Shown here piece after piece: positions 1 through 7,267 of a stretch of 10,772 nt of DNA; the first letter of the stretch is position 1; every line of letters begins with the position of its first letter. The DNA is taken from positions 1 to 10,772 of the forward strand of contig JABIQF010000167.1 in the NCBI GenBank assembly GCA_018668095.1. The letters run 5' to 3'. The stretch comes from Cellvibrionales bacterium (GTDB lineage: Bacteria; Pseudomonadota; Gammaproteobacteria; Pseudomonadales; UBA7434). The position numbers and the translations under genes are program-made. The notes beneath the pieces were generated by a model, which saw only the letters and a program-made list of their open reading frames with translations, was not told the origin of the DNA and made no database searches.

Positions 1-129
1 CCATTCATTCTTACGATACGATATCAACCAATGAAAGATAACGTTTTATTATCAATAGTTGATAGAATTCAGTATCTATTTCGCTGATAACATCTAACCA
101 GAACTGTCTTACTAAGAGTATTTATTTTT
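1..129 (+). promoter_or_regulatory. Leader and putative promoter of the peptidase-opp operon
   Basis: AT-rich noncoding stretch before the first gene of the operon. The best -10-like hexamer is TATTAT at 47-52 (5 of 6 to consensus). The hexamer about 17 bp upstream (24-29, TCAACC) matches the -35 consensus at only three positions, so a sigma70 promoter here would be weak or activator-dependent. A partial Shine-Dalgarno AAGAG lies at 114-118, about 11 nt before the ATG at 130, which is longer than ideal. No other convincing promoter was seen in the operon, whose remaining junctions are only a few bases long. The upstream neighbour is outside the window. Confidence 0.3.
50..64. promoter_or_regulatory. 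Short inverted repeat, possible operator
   Basis: TATCAA-TAG-TTGATA is a perfect 6-bp inverted repeat with a 3-bp centre. It overlaps the -10-like hexamer at 47-52 and the expected transcription start, a position typical of repressor sites. A second TATCAA half-site occurs at 22-27, and GATAA (37-41) with TTATC (49-53) forms another small inverted pair. Arms this short arise by chance in AT-rich DNA, so an operator role is only inferred. Confidence 0.2.
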
Positions 130-2217
130 ATGCTGCAGCAATCTAAACGCGTGTTACTGGCCCCCTCTCTGTTACTGGCCCCCTCTCTGTTATTGCTCAC
201 TTTTTTACTTCTAAGCAGCTGCCAATCTACTACGCACACTATTAATCAGCCATCGCTCGGCTCCGACAAACTATTTGCCAGTCAAAACGCTGACATATTA
301 AGTCAGCGATGTTCAGAAGCGACAACAAACCTCCAAGGACAACTCACTGCGTTAGAAGATAGCTTAACCGACACCAGTGAACTCGCCTTTTTAACTGACC
401 TAGATAACTTTTATATTCAGCTTGAGAATCACTACAGTGTTGCCCAGCTCTATAGCAATACGCATCCGAATGCTGATATTCGAAGTAGCGCCAGCAGCTG
501 TCAAAAATCAATCGAAAGCGTTTTGACCGATGCCAACCTTTCGCAAGCCATCTATCAACAATTACAGCAACTCGATAGCAGCAACAGTGATGCCATTACA
601 CAGCGCTATCACAAAAAGTTGCTTAATAATTTTACCCGTTCAGGTGTTGATAAAGATCAAGAACTGCGTGACACACTGCGACAATTACAAATTGATATTG
701 CCGACTTAGGCCAGCAGTTTTCAAAGAACATTCGAGAAGATGTTCGCCATATTACTGTCGACACCGTCGAAGCGCTTAACGGCCTACCGCAAGATTATAT
801 CGATGGCTTAAGTAAAAACCCCGAAGGCCAATGGCTTATCACCACTGACTACCCCAGTATTTTTCCTTTTTTGCGCTATGCGCAAGATGATAAAAAGCGT
901 CTTGCTATATACAAACTCTTTCTCGATCGCGGTTACCCCGACAATGAAGCCTTACTAAAACAAATTATTAATAAGCGCGACCAACTCGCTAAGCATCTGG
1001 GCTATGCAACGTATGCAGACTATGTCACTGAAGTGGCCATGATAGCCACACCCAGCAATGCATCTACCTTTATTGACCGCATAGCAAACTTAGCCAAACC
1101 TCGCTCAGAGCGCGACTATGATCAACTGTTAGCTCAACTTCAAACGAAGCAACCGCAAGCTGAGAAAGTGGGTAACTGGCAAAAATCCTTCTTAGAAGAA
1201 CAAGTCAAAAAAGAGCAATATCAATATGATGCTAAAGCGGTTCGCGAATACTTTGCCTATGACGATGTTAAGCAAGGTATCTTTGAGCTAGCCGGCCAAC
1301 TGTTTGATGTTGAAATTATTCCTTGGCAAACCTCAACATGGCACTCTGCCGTGAGCACGCATGAATTGCGTAAAAAAAATGGCGAAACGCTGGGCTATTT
1401 TTATCTTGATATGCACCCCCGCGAGGGCAAGTATAAACATGCCGCTCACTTTGGTATAAAAACCGGCGTGCTCGATAAACAACTACCCGTTTCTGCCCTT
1501 ATCTGTAACTTTCCTGGCGAAGATAAACACGTCGACAGTACTGGCCAACGAGTGAATCGCGGCTTAATGGAACACAATCAAGTTGAAACATTTTTGCATG
1601 AATTTGGGCACTTAATGCATAGCTTAATAGGCGGCCATCAAACATGGAGTGGATTATCTGGCATTGCCACCGAACGCGATTTTGTCGAAGCCCCCTCACA
1701 ACTTTTAGAAGAATGGGTATGGAATTACGACACCTTAAAAACCTTTGCCGTCAATGCCCAAGGCGAAACCATTCCTAAAGCGATGGTTGAGAAAATGCAA
1801 CGCGCCCGAGGTTTTGGTAAAGGCACACATATTCGTAATCAAATGTTTTATGCGGCGTTATCACTCAACTATTATTCAAGCGCACCTGAAACCTTAGATC
1901 TCAATGAAACATTAATTCGTTTACAACAAGCCTATTCGCCGTTTGACTATATTAACGATACACATTTCTATGCTAACTTTGGCCATCTCTATGGATATTC
2001 GGCGCGTTACTATACCTATATGTGGTCACTCGTTATTGCTGCCGATTTATTTTCCGAGTTTGAGCGCGAAGGCTTACTTAATAGTGAGGTTGCCGCACGT
2101 TATCGCGACAAAGTATTAGCACCCGGTGGTAGCCAAGACGCCGCCGATTTAGTGGCCGACTTTTTAGGCCGTCCTTTTAATTACGATGCATTTATTGAGC
2201 AGCTTAATGCCGAATAA
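130..2217 (+). CDS. M3 family zinc metallopeptidase lipoprotein, thimet oligopeptidase-like
   Basis: Zinc endopeptidase of the M3A (thimet oligopeptidase/neurolysin) type, a family that cleaves short peptides rather than folded proteins. Residues 1-30 form a lipoprotein signal peptide: basic MLQQSKR, a long Leu-rich core, and lipobox LSSC with Cys31. Gln at +2 predicts the outer membrane. The catalytic motif HEFGH is at 490-494 (ligands His490 and His494, catalytic Glu491), and the third ligand is Glu520 in ERDFVEAPSQ. Further family blocks are FYLDMHPREGKY, the substrate-side segment GHLYGYSARYYTYMW at 618-632, and LAPGGSQDA near the C-terminus. At 695 aa it is full length with no broken motif. 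ATG 130 is chosen because it supplies the basic n-region. The gene overlaps oppA by 11 bp and probably supplies peptides to the transporter. The signal peptide contains an 18-bp tandem duplication. Family assignment is very secure; location and substrate are inferred. Confidence 0.95.
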   Translation: MLQQSKRVLLAPSLLLAPSLLLLTFLLLSSCQSTTHTINQPSLGSDKLFASQNADILSQRCSEATTNLQGQLTALEDSLTDTSELAFLTDLDNFYIQLENHYSVAQLYSNTHPNADIRSSASSCQKSIESVLTDANLSQAIYQQLQQLDSSNSDAITQRYHKKLLNNFTRSGVDKDQELRDTLRQLQIDIADLGQQFSKNIREDVRHITVDTVEALNGLPQDYIDGLSKNPEGQWLITTDYPSIFPFLRYAQDDKKRLAIYKLFLDRGYPDNEALLKQIINKRDQLAKHLGYATYADYVTEVAMIATPSNASTFIDRIANLAKPRSERDYDQLLAQLQTKQPQAEKVGNWQKSFLEEQVKKEQYQYDAKAVREYFAYDDVKQGIFELAGQLFDVEIIPWQTSTWHSAVSTHELRKKNGETLGYFYLDMHPREGKYKHAAHFGIKTGVLDKQLPVSALICNFPGEDKHVDSTGQRVNRGLMEHNQVETFLHEFGHLMHSLIGGHQTWSGLSGIATERDFVEAPSQLLEEWVWNYDTLKTFAVNAQGETIPKAMVEKMQRARGFGKGTHIRNQMFYAALSLNYYSSAPETLDLNETLIRLQQAYSPFDYINDTHFYANFGHLYGYSARYYTYMWSLVIAADLFSEFEREGLLNSEVAARYRDKVLAPGGSQDAADLVADFLGRPFNYDAFIEQLNAE
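153..188 (+). repeat. 18-bp perfect tandem duplication within the signal-peptide coding region
   Basis: GTTACTGGCCCCCTCTCT at 153-170 is repeated exactly at 171-188 and followed by a degenerate third start, GTTATTGCTC. The unit is a multiple of three, so the frame is kept. It adds a second LLAPSL-type hexapeptide to the hydrophobic core of the peptidase signal peptide (residues 9-20). Exact identity at third codon positions points to recent duplication, for example by replication slippage, rather than selection for the protein sequence alone. Confidence 0.95.
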
Positions 2218-3826
2218 AATAGTCTTTTTATCGCTAACACTTACTCTCTTTCTTAGCGGCTGCGATTTAGGTCCGAGTAATGTTGAATCAGGCACTCGTG
2301 ATCAGGTTCTGCATTTAGGTAATGGTACAGAGCCTAAAGATCTTGATCCGCACTCAGTAACCGGCGTACCTGAGCACAATATTATTAGCGCTCTATTTGA
2401 AGGCCTAGTTACAGTTAATCCCAAAACCTTAGCGCCCGAACCCGGTATAGCTGCAAGCTGGACGATTGATAATGACGGCAAACGCTATACTTTTGCTATT
2501 CGTGATAACGCTAAGTGGTCGAATGGTGACCCCGTAACCGCCGATGATTTTGTTTGGTCATGGAAGCGCATGTTGTCCCCCGCTATGGCCAGTGAATACG
2601 CCTACCAACTCTTCACTGTCAAAAACGCCAAGCAATTTAATCACGGTGACATTAAAGACTTTAATCAAGTCGGTGTTAAAGCACTCGATGCAAAAACCTT
2701 ACAAGTTGATCTTGAAAACCCTACGCCCTACTTTTTATCGTTATTAGCTCATTACAGTACTTATGCTGTTCATCCGCCCACCATCTTAAAATTTGGCGCG
2801 ATTGATGAAGCCGGTACACTGTGGACCCGCCCCGGTAATTTTGTCGGCAACGGTCCTTTTGTATTAGATGACTGGCGACTCAACTACATTATTCGCGTGA
2901 GTAAAAACTCGCTCTATTGGGACAGCGAAAATGTACAGCTTAATGAAATCGTTTTTTACCCCATAGACCAAGTACAAACAGAAGAGCGCATGTTTAAAAC
3001 CGGCGCTCTGCATGCCACTAGCTCTATACCCGTTGATAAAATTGCTGTTTACCAACAAAAAGATCCAGAGAAAATTTCTATTGATCCTTATCTAGGTACC
3101 TATTACTACCGTATTAACATTAACGTTAAACCCTTAGACAACCCTAATATACGCAAAGCGCTATCAATGGCGATTAATAGAGACCTGTTAGTCAGCTCTA
3201 TTACTAAAGGTGGCCAACTTGCCGCCTATACTTTTACACCGCCGAATACACAGGGTTATTACGCAGCCACCAGTCCTATTACCTTTGATATCGAAGCTGC
3301 ACGCGCCCTGCTGGCCGAAGCAGGATTCCCTAATGGCGAAGGTTTTCCCGAAATAGAACTCACCTATAACACTAGCGATGGCCACCGCCGTATTGCCGTA
3401 GCGATACAGCAAATGTGGAAGGATGCATTGAACATCGATATACGCCTGTCTAATCAAGATTGGAAAGTGTATTTAAGTCGTATTCAATCGATGGATTACA
3501 GCATTGCTCGCGCGGCATGGATAGGCGACTACCCTGATCCGAATACCTTTCTCGATATGTTTATTACTGACGGTGGCAACAACCAAACTGGTTGGTCTAG
3601 CCCAGAGTACGATCGACTCATTGCTTTGGCGGCCAGCCAAACCAACCAGCAACAACGTTACCGTACCTTTCAGCAAGCCGAAGCAATTTTAATGGATGAG
3701 AGTCCGATTATTCCTATTTATACCTATACACGTGTATTACTGAAACACCCACAGTTGCAAGGTTGGCATCCCAACATCCTTGACCAACATCCGTATAAAC
3801 ATGTTTATCTGCAAGAGCCTAAATAA
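2207..3826 (+). CDS. oppA: Oligopeptide ABC transporter substrate-binding lipoprotein (OppA type, SBP_bac_5)
   Basis: Peptide-binding component of an oligopeptide importer. From ATG 2207 the protein has 539 aa. It begins MPNK followed by a hydrophobic core and lipobox LSGC (Cys19), so it is a lipoprotein rather than the soluble periplasmic form of E. coli OppA. Asp at +2 predicts inner-membrane retention by the E. coli rule. Family hallmarks are LDPHSVTGVPEHNI around residue 46 and WIGDYPDPNTF from 438; Asp441 aligns with the OppA aspartate that binds the peptide alpha-amino group. An earlier in-frame ATG at 2186 has no ribosome binding site and would add MHLLSSL ahead of the basic residue. 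ATG 2207 has a weak GAG at 2197-2199 and gives the better signal peptide. It overlaps the peptidase gene by 11 bp and sits 3 bp before oppB. Peptide length preference cannot be read from sequence. Confidence 0.94.
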   Translation: MPNKIVFLSLTLTLFLSGCDLGPSNVESGTRDQVLHLGNGTEPKDLDPHSVTGVPEHNIISALFEGLVTVNPKTLAPEPGIAASWTIDNDGKRYTFAIRDNAKWSNGDPVTADDFVWSWKRMLSPAMASEYAYQLFTVKNAKQFNHGDIKDFNQVGVKALDAKTLQVDLENPTPYFLSLLAHYSTYAVHPPTILKFGAIDEAGTLWTRPGNFVGNGPFVLDDWRLNYIIRVSKNSLYWDSENVQLNEIVFYPIDQVQTEERMFKTGALHATSSIPVDKIAVYQQKDPEKISIDPYLGTYYYRININVKPLDNPNIRKALSMAINRDLLVSSITKGGQLAAYTFTPPNTQGYYAATSPITFDIEAARALLAEAGFPNGEGFPEIELTYNTSDGHRRIAVAIQQMWKDALNIDIRLSNQDWKVYLSRIQSMDYSIARAAWIGDYPDPNTFLDMFITDGGNNQTGWSSPEYDRLIALAASQTNQQQRYRTFQQAEAILMDESPIIPIYTYTRVLLKHPQLQGWHPNILDQHPYKHVYLQEPK

Positions 3827-3829
3827 ATC

Positions 3830-4762
3830 ATGCTGCGATTTTTTGTTGGTCGATTACTGCAATCCATACCGGTTATTTTTATTGTTATTACCGCTACGTT
3901 CTTTTTAGTACGCGCGGCGCCGGGTGGTCCCTTTGATGCTGAAAAGACATTAAGTCCAGAAGTGATAGAGCGTTTAAACGAACGCTATAATCTTGATGCG
4001 CCGATGTATGAGCAATACTTCGATTACTTAGGTCATTTAGCTCAAGGCGACTTTGGCCCATCGTTTCGTTACACCAACCGCACTGTGACAGAAATGATTT
4101 ACGCGGGCTTACCGATTACTTTTGAGCTGGCTATTTATGCCATTATGATTGCCTTAGTTATCGGCATTTTCGCCGGCATGCTGGCGGCAATAAAACCCAA
4201 TAGCGCTCAAGATTATATTCCGATGTCTCTGGCTATGACCGGTATCTGTATGCCCTCTTTTTTACTAGGCCCACTATTGGTATTGGTTTTTGGTATCTGG
4301 CTGCAATGGCTGCCCGTCTCCGGATGGGGTTATTCACCCGGTGATAAAATCCTTCCGGCCATCACCCTGGGCTCAACCTATGCGGCCTATATTGCCAGAC
4401 TCACCCGCGGTGGCATGTTAGAAATACTGTCTCAAGATTATATTCGCACCGCTAAGGCTAAAGGCCTGCCCATGGCCACCATTATTATTCGTCATGCGCT
4501 TCGCGGCGGACTATCTCCAGTCGTTGCCTTTCTTGGACCCGCCATTGCCGGCTTGTTAGCAGGCTCATTTGTAGTCGAAACCATTTTTCAAATTCCCGGC
4601 CTTGGACGTTTTTATGTGCAAGCTGCCTTTAACCGTGACTACACCATGATATTAGGCACCACTATATTGCTGTCTTGCTTAATCGTATTGCTCAATATGT
4701 TGTCTGACTTACTGGCCGTTTGGCTCAACCCACGCCTCGCATTGTCTAACGAAAAAAACTAG
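3830..4762 (+). CDS. oppB: Oligopeptide ABC transporter permease OppB
   Basis: Inner-membrane permease subunit of 310 aa, the usual OppB size (about 306 aa in E. coli) and shorter than YejB. The N-terminus LRFFVGRLLQSIPVIF and the downstream GGPFDAEKTLSPEV block match OppB. About six membrane segments are visible, near residues 9-30, 100-122, 134-160, 174-192, 230-255 and 274-300. The cytoplasmic EAA-type coupling loop that docks on the ATPase begins at Asp203 (DYIRTAKAKGLPMATI, ending near the RHAL motif). It should pair with OppC to form the translocation path. It starts 3 bp after oppA and ends 2 bp before oppC. A partial Shine-Dalgarno AAGAG is at 3813-3817, 12 nt from the ATG, so translation probably depends partly on coupling. 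Confidence 0.96.
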   Translation: MLRFFVGRLLQSIPVIFIVITATFFLVRAAPGGPFDAEKTLSPEVIERLNERYNLDAPMYEQYFDYLGHLAQGDFGPSFRYTNRTVTEMIYAGLPITFELAIYAIMIALVIGIFAGMLAAIKPNSAQDYIPMSLAMTGICMPSFLLGPLLVLVFGIWLQWLPVSGWGYSPGDKILPAITLGSTYAAYIARLTRGGMLEILSQDYIRTAKAKGLPMATIIIRHALRGGLSPVVAFLGPAIAGLLAGSFVVETIFQIPGLGRFYVQAAFNRDYTMILGTTILLSCLIVLLNMLSDLLAVWLNPRLALSNEKN

Positions 4763-4764
4763 CC

Positions 4765-5655
4765 ATGATTGATTCATTAAAAGAATATCAAAACCTCAAT
4801 TTTGAACAAGGCCGCTCACTGTGGCAAGACGCTTGGTATCGACTAAATAAAAACAAACTCGCCATGCTGGGCTTGTATGTGATTATTTTTTTCGTCGTCG
4901 TATCAATTCTGACACCTTGGCTTGCGCCCTATGGTTATGAAACACAAAATTTAGCACTGGGCGCTTCGGCACCCTCAGCACAACACTGGTTAGGTACTGA
5001 TATTCATGGCCGTGATTTAATGACCCGCCTAATGTATGGCGGACGCATATCATTAATGGTCGGCTTTGCTGCCACCGCAGTGTCTTTAGTTATCGGCATT
5101 CTATGGGGCACTATCGCAGGTTACATCGGCGGACTCACTGACACCATCATGATGCGTATTGTTGACATCTTATATGCACTGCCTTTTATGATCTTTATTA
5201 TTTTGTTGATGGTGGTTTTTGGCCGCAGCTTACTGCTGCTGTTTTTAGCTATTGGCTTAATTGAATGGCTTACCATGGCGAGAATTGTTCGCACGCAAGT
5301 CTTAACCCTTCGTAAACAAGAATTTGTCAGTGCCGCCGTGGTTACCGGCCTGAGTCATTGGCAAATCATTCGCCGCCATATTATTCCGAATGTCCTTGGC
5401 CCCGTTATTGTCTACATCACGCTAACCATTCCCAGCGTTATGCTGTTAGAAGCCTTTTTAAGTTTCTTGGGCCTTGGCATACAACCCCCGCAAAGCTCTT
5501 GGGGTGTATTGATTTCTGGCGGCGTAGAAACCATGGAAGAATATCCATGGTTATTGGTATTTCCTGGCCTTGCCCTCTCGCTAACATTATTTGCGCTTAA
5601 CTTTTTAGGCGACGGCTTACGCGATGCACTCGACCCTCGCGCAACAAGAGATTAA
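4765..5655 (+). CDS. oppC: Oligopeptide ABC transporter permease OppC
   Basis: Second inner-membrane permease subunit, 296 aa (E. coli OppC is about 302). It has the OppC/DppC layout: a cytoplasmic N-terminal helix (SLWQDAWYRLNKNKLA), a first membrane segment, then a periplasmic stretch containing HWLGTDIHGRDLMTRLMYGG, followed by about five further membrane segments. The EAA coupling motif spans residues 186-209 (EFVSAAVVTGLSHWQIIRRH, then IIPN). It ends with the family-typical GDGLRDALDPR. No Shine-Dalgarno is visible before ATG 4765, and the 2-bp gap after oppB suggests translational coupling. OppB-OppC heterodimers are the rule in this family. Confidence 0.96.
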   Translation: MIDSLKEYQNLNFEQGRSLWQDAWYRLNKNKLAMLGLYVIIFFVVVSILTPWLAPYGYETQNLALGASAPSAQHWLGTDIHGRDLMTRLMYGGRISLMVGFAATAVSLVIGILWGTIAGYIGGLTDTIMMRIVDILYALPFMIFIILLMVVFGRSLLLLFLAIGLIEWLTMARIVRTQVLTLRKQEFVSAAVVTGLSHWQIIRRHIIPNVLGPVIVYITLTIPSVMLLEAFLSFLGLGIQPPQSSWGVLISGGVETMEEYPWLLVFPGLALSLTLFALNFLGDGLRDALDPRATRD

Positions 5656-5657
5656 TT

Positions 5658-7253
5658 ATGAGTTTATTAACGGTTAATCATCTATCCATCGATTTCACCA
5701 CCCGTGACGGCACCGTGAGCGCCGTCAGTGATGTCTCCTTTACTGTCGACAAAGGTGAAACCCTTGGTATTGTCGGCGAGTCTGGCTCGGGGAAATCGGT
5801 TAGCTGCTATTCATTGCTAGGCTTAATTCCTATGCCGCCCGGCCATATTAAAAACGGCACTGCTATTTTTGATGGTATTGATTTACTGCAAGCGAATGAA
5901 AAAACCATGCGCCAAATTCGCGGCAAGCGAATCAGTATGATTTTTCAAGATCCCATGACCTCGCTCAATCCCTATATGCGTGTCGGCCAGCAAATCATTG
6001 AGCCTTTGCTGCAACACAGTAATATGTCAAAAACCGCAGCCAAAGAAAAAGCCATTGCCCTGCTTGAAGAAGTCGGCATTAGTGATGCAGCGAATCGCTT
6101 TCAGCAATATCCCCATGAGTTTTCTGGCGGTATGCGACAACGTGTCGTCATTGCTATGGCGCTTATTACAGAACCTGAGTTATTAATTGCTGACGAGCCA
6201 ACCACAGCCTTAGACGTGACTATTCAAGCGCAGATACTTGAACTGATTCATGAACTGCAACAACGCAGAAATATCGCCGTTATTTTTATCTCTCATGATC
6301 TTGATGTGATTAAGCGCATGGCCGACCGAACCATTGTGATGGAAAAAGGCCATATTGTTGAACAAGGTAATACGCAAGCTATCTTTGATGCCCCCACACA
6401 AGCCTATACACAGAAACTGATTGCCTCTATTCCTAACAGCGCCAAACCTGAAGCCTATCGCTTTACTGGTGACCAAGACTCGCACTTTTTAACGTTAAAT
6501 AATATTAGTATTGCTTATGGCAATAAAAAGAACCTCTTTAAAGCGGTCGACAATGTGAGCTTAACGGTTAAACAAGGTGAGATATTAGGCTTAGTCGGTG
6601 AATCAGGTTGTGGTAAAACCAGCTTGTCACATAGCATTGTTAGGCTGGTTGATATTCAACAAGGGGAAATCTGTTTACAGCAAGACGCTTTAGAAAAATT
6701 GTCTATAGCAGAATTAAAAGGCAAGGCATTAAAAGCAACGCGTAAAGATATTCAAATGATATTTCAAGACCCCTATGCCTCGCTTAATCCGCGCATGACA
6801 GTATTCAACACACTTGCCGAACCGCTGCGCCTTCATGGTCTTGCGAGTAATGCTGAGGATATAAAAAATAAAGTCTTAACACTGATGCAAGATGTTGGAC
6901 TCGAAGCGCGTTGGGCTAATAAATATCCCCACGAATTCTCTGGCGGACAGCGGCAGCGTATTGCTATAGCAAGAGCCTTAGCCGTTGAACCTAAATTGAT
7001 TATTGCTGATGAACCCGTATCGGCATTGGATGTAACGATACAAGCGCAAATACTGAGCTTGTTATTAAAGCTCTGCCAAGAGCGCCAACTAACGATGATT
7101 TTCATCTCTCACGACTTAGCCGTGGTGCGCTACATTGCTGATCGCACTGCTGTTATGAATCAAGGGAAGATTGTGGAAATCAATGATACTGAAAGTCTTT
7201 ATCAAAACCCTAGCGACCCTTATACAAAAAGTCTTTTAGCCGCCAGAGTCTAA
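5658..7253 (+). CDS. oppDF: Fused oligopeptide ABC transporter ATPase (OppD-OppF type, two nucleotide-binding domains)
   Basis: One 531-aa polypeptide carries both ATPase domains needed to power OppBC import. Domain 1: Walker A GESGSGKS 40-47, signature SGGMR 156-160, Walker B with Asp179/Glu180, switch His213. Domain 2: Walker A GESGCGKT 314-321, signature SGGQR 428-432, Walker B with Asp451/Glu452, switch His485. Both sites look catalytically complete. E. coli YejF is a fused protein of similar length (about 529 aa), but here the permeases are OppB/OppC-like rather than YejB/YejE-like. Neither half carries the Cys-rich C-terminal extension seen in separate OppD/DppD proteins: no Cys occurs between His213 and domain 2 or after His485. 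A good ribosome binding site AAGAG (5646-5650) lies 7 nt before the ATG. It is the last gene of the operon, with a 14-bp gap to the convergent ygiQ and no clear terminator in between. Confidence 0.95.
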   Translation: MSLLTVNHLSIDFTTRDGTVSAVSDVSFTVDKGETLGIVGESGSGKSVSCYSLLGLIPMPPGHIKNGTAIFDGIDLLQANEKTMRQIRGKRISMIFQDPMTSLNPYMRVGQQIIEPLLQHSNMSKTAAKEKAIALLEEVGISDAANRFQQYPHEFSGGMRQRVVIAMALITEPELLIADEPTTALDVTIQAQILELIHELQQRRNIAVIFISHDLDVIKRMADRTIVMEKGHIVEQGNTQAIFDAPTQAYTQKLIASIPNSAKPEAYRFTGDQDSHFLTLNNISIAYGNKKNLFKAVDNVSLTVKQGEILGLVGESGCGKTSLSHSIVRLVDIQQGEICLQQDALEKLSIAELKGKALKATRKDIQMIFQDPYASLNPRMTVFNTLAEPLRLHGLASNAEDIKNKVLTLMQDVGLEARWANKYPHEFSGGQRQRIAIARALAVEPKLIIADEPVSALDVTIQAQILSLLLKLCQERQLTMIFISHDLAVVRYIADRTAVMNQGKIVEINDTESLYQNPSDPYTKSLLAARV

Positions 7254-7267
7254 CAAAGCACAAACAC

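Noticed and set aside
3188..3676. Antisense open frames under oppA
   Set aside because: Short, unrelated to any family I recognise, and the sense strand is a complete OppA with conserved motifs throughout.
6210..7105. Two antisense frames of about 90 codons (6210-6485 and 6833-7105)
   Set aside because: They sit opposite the highly conserved ATPase motifs of the fused transporter gene, and their translations resemble no protein family.
5658..7253. The fused ATPase as a frameshift artefact joining two genes
   Set aside because: The frame is continuous, the linker is normal in composition, both domains are complete, and fused homologues such as YejF exist.
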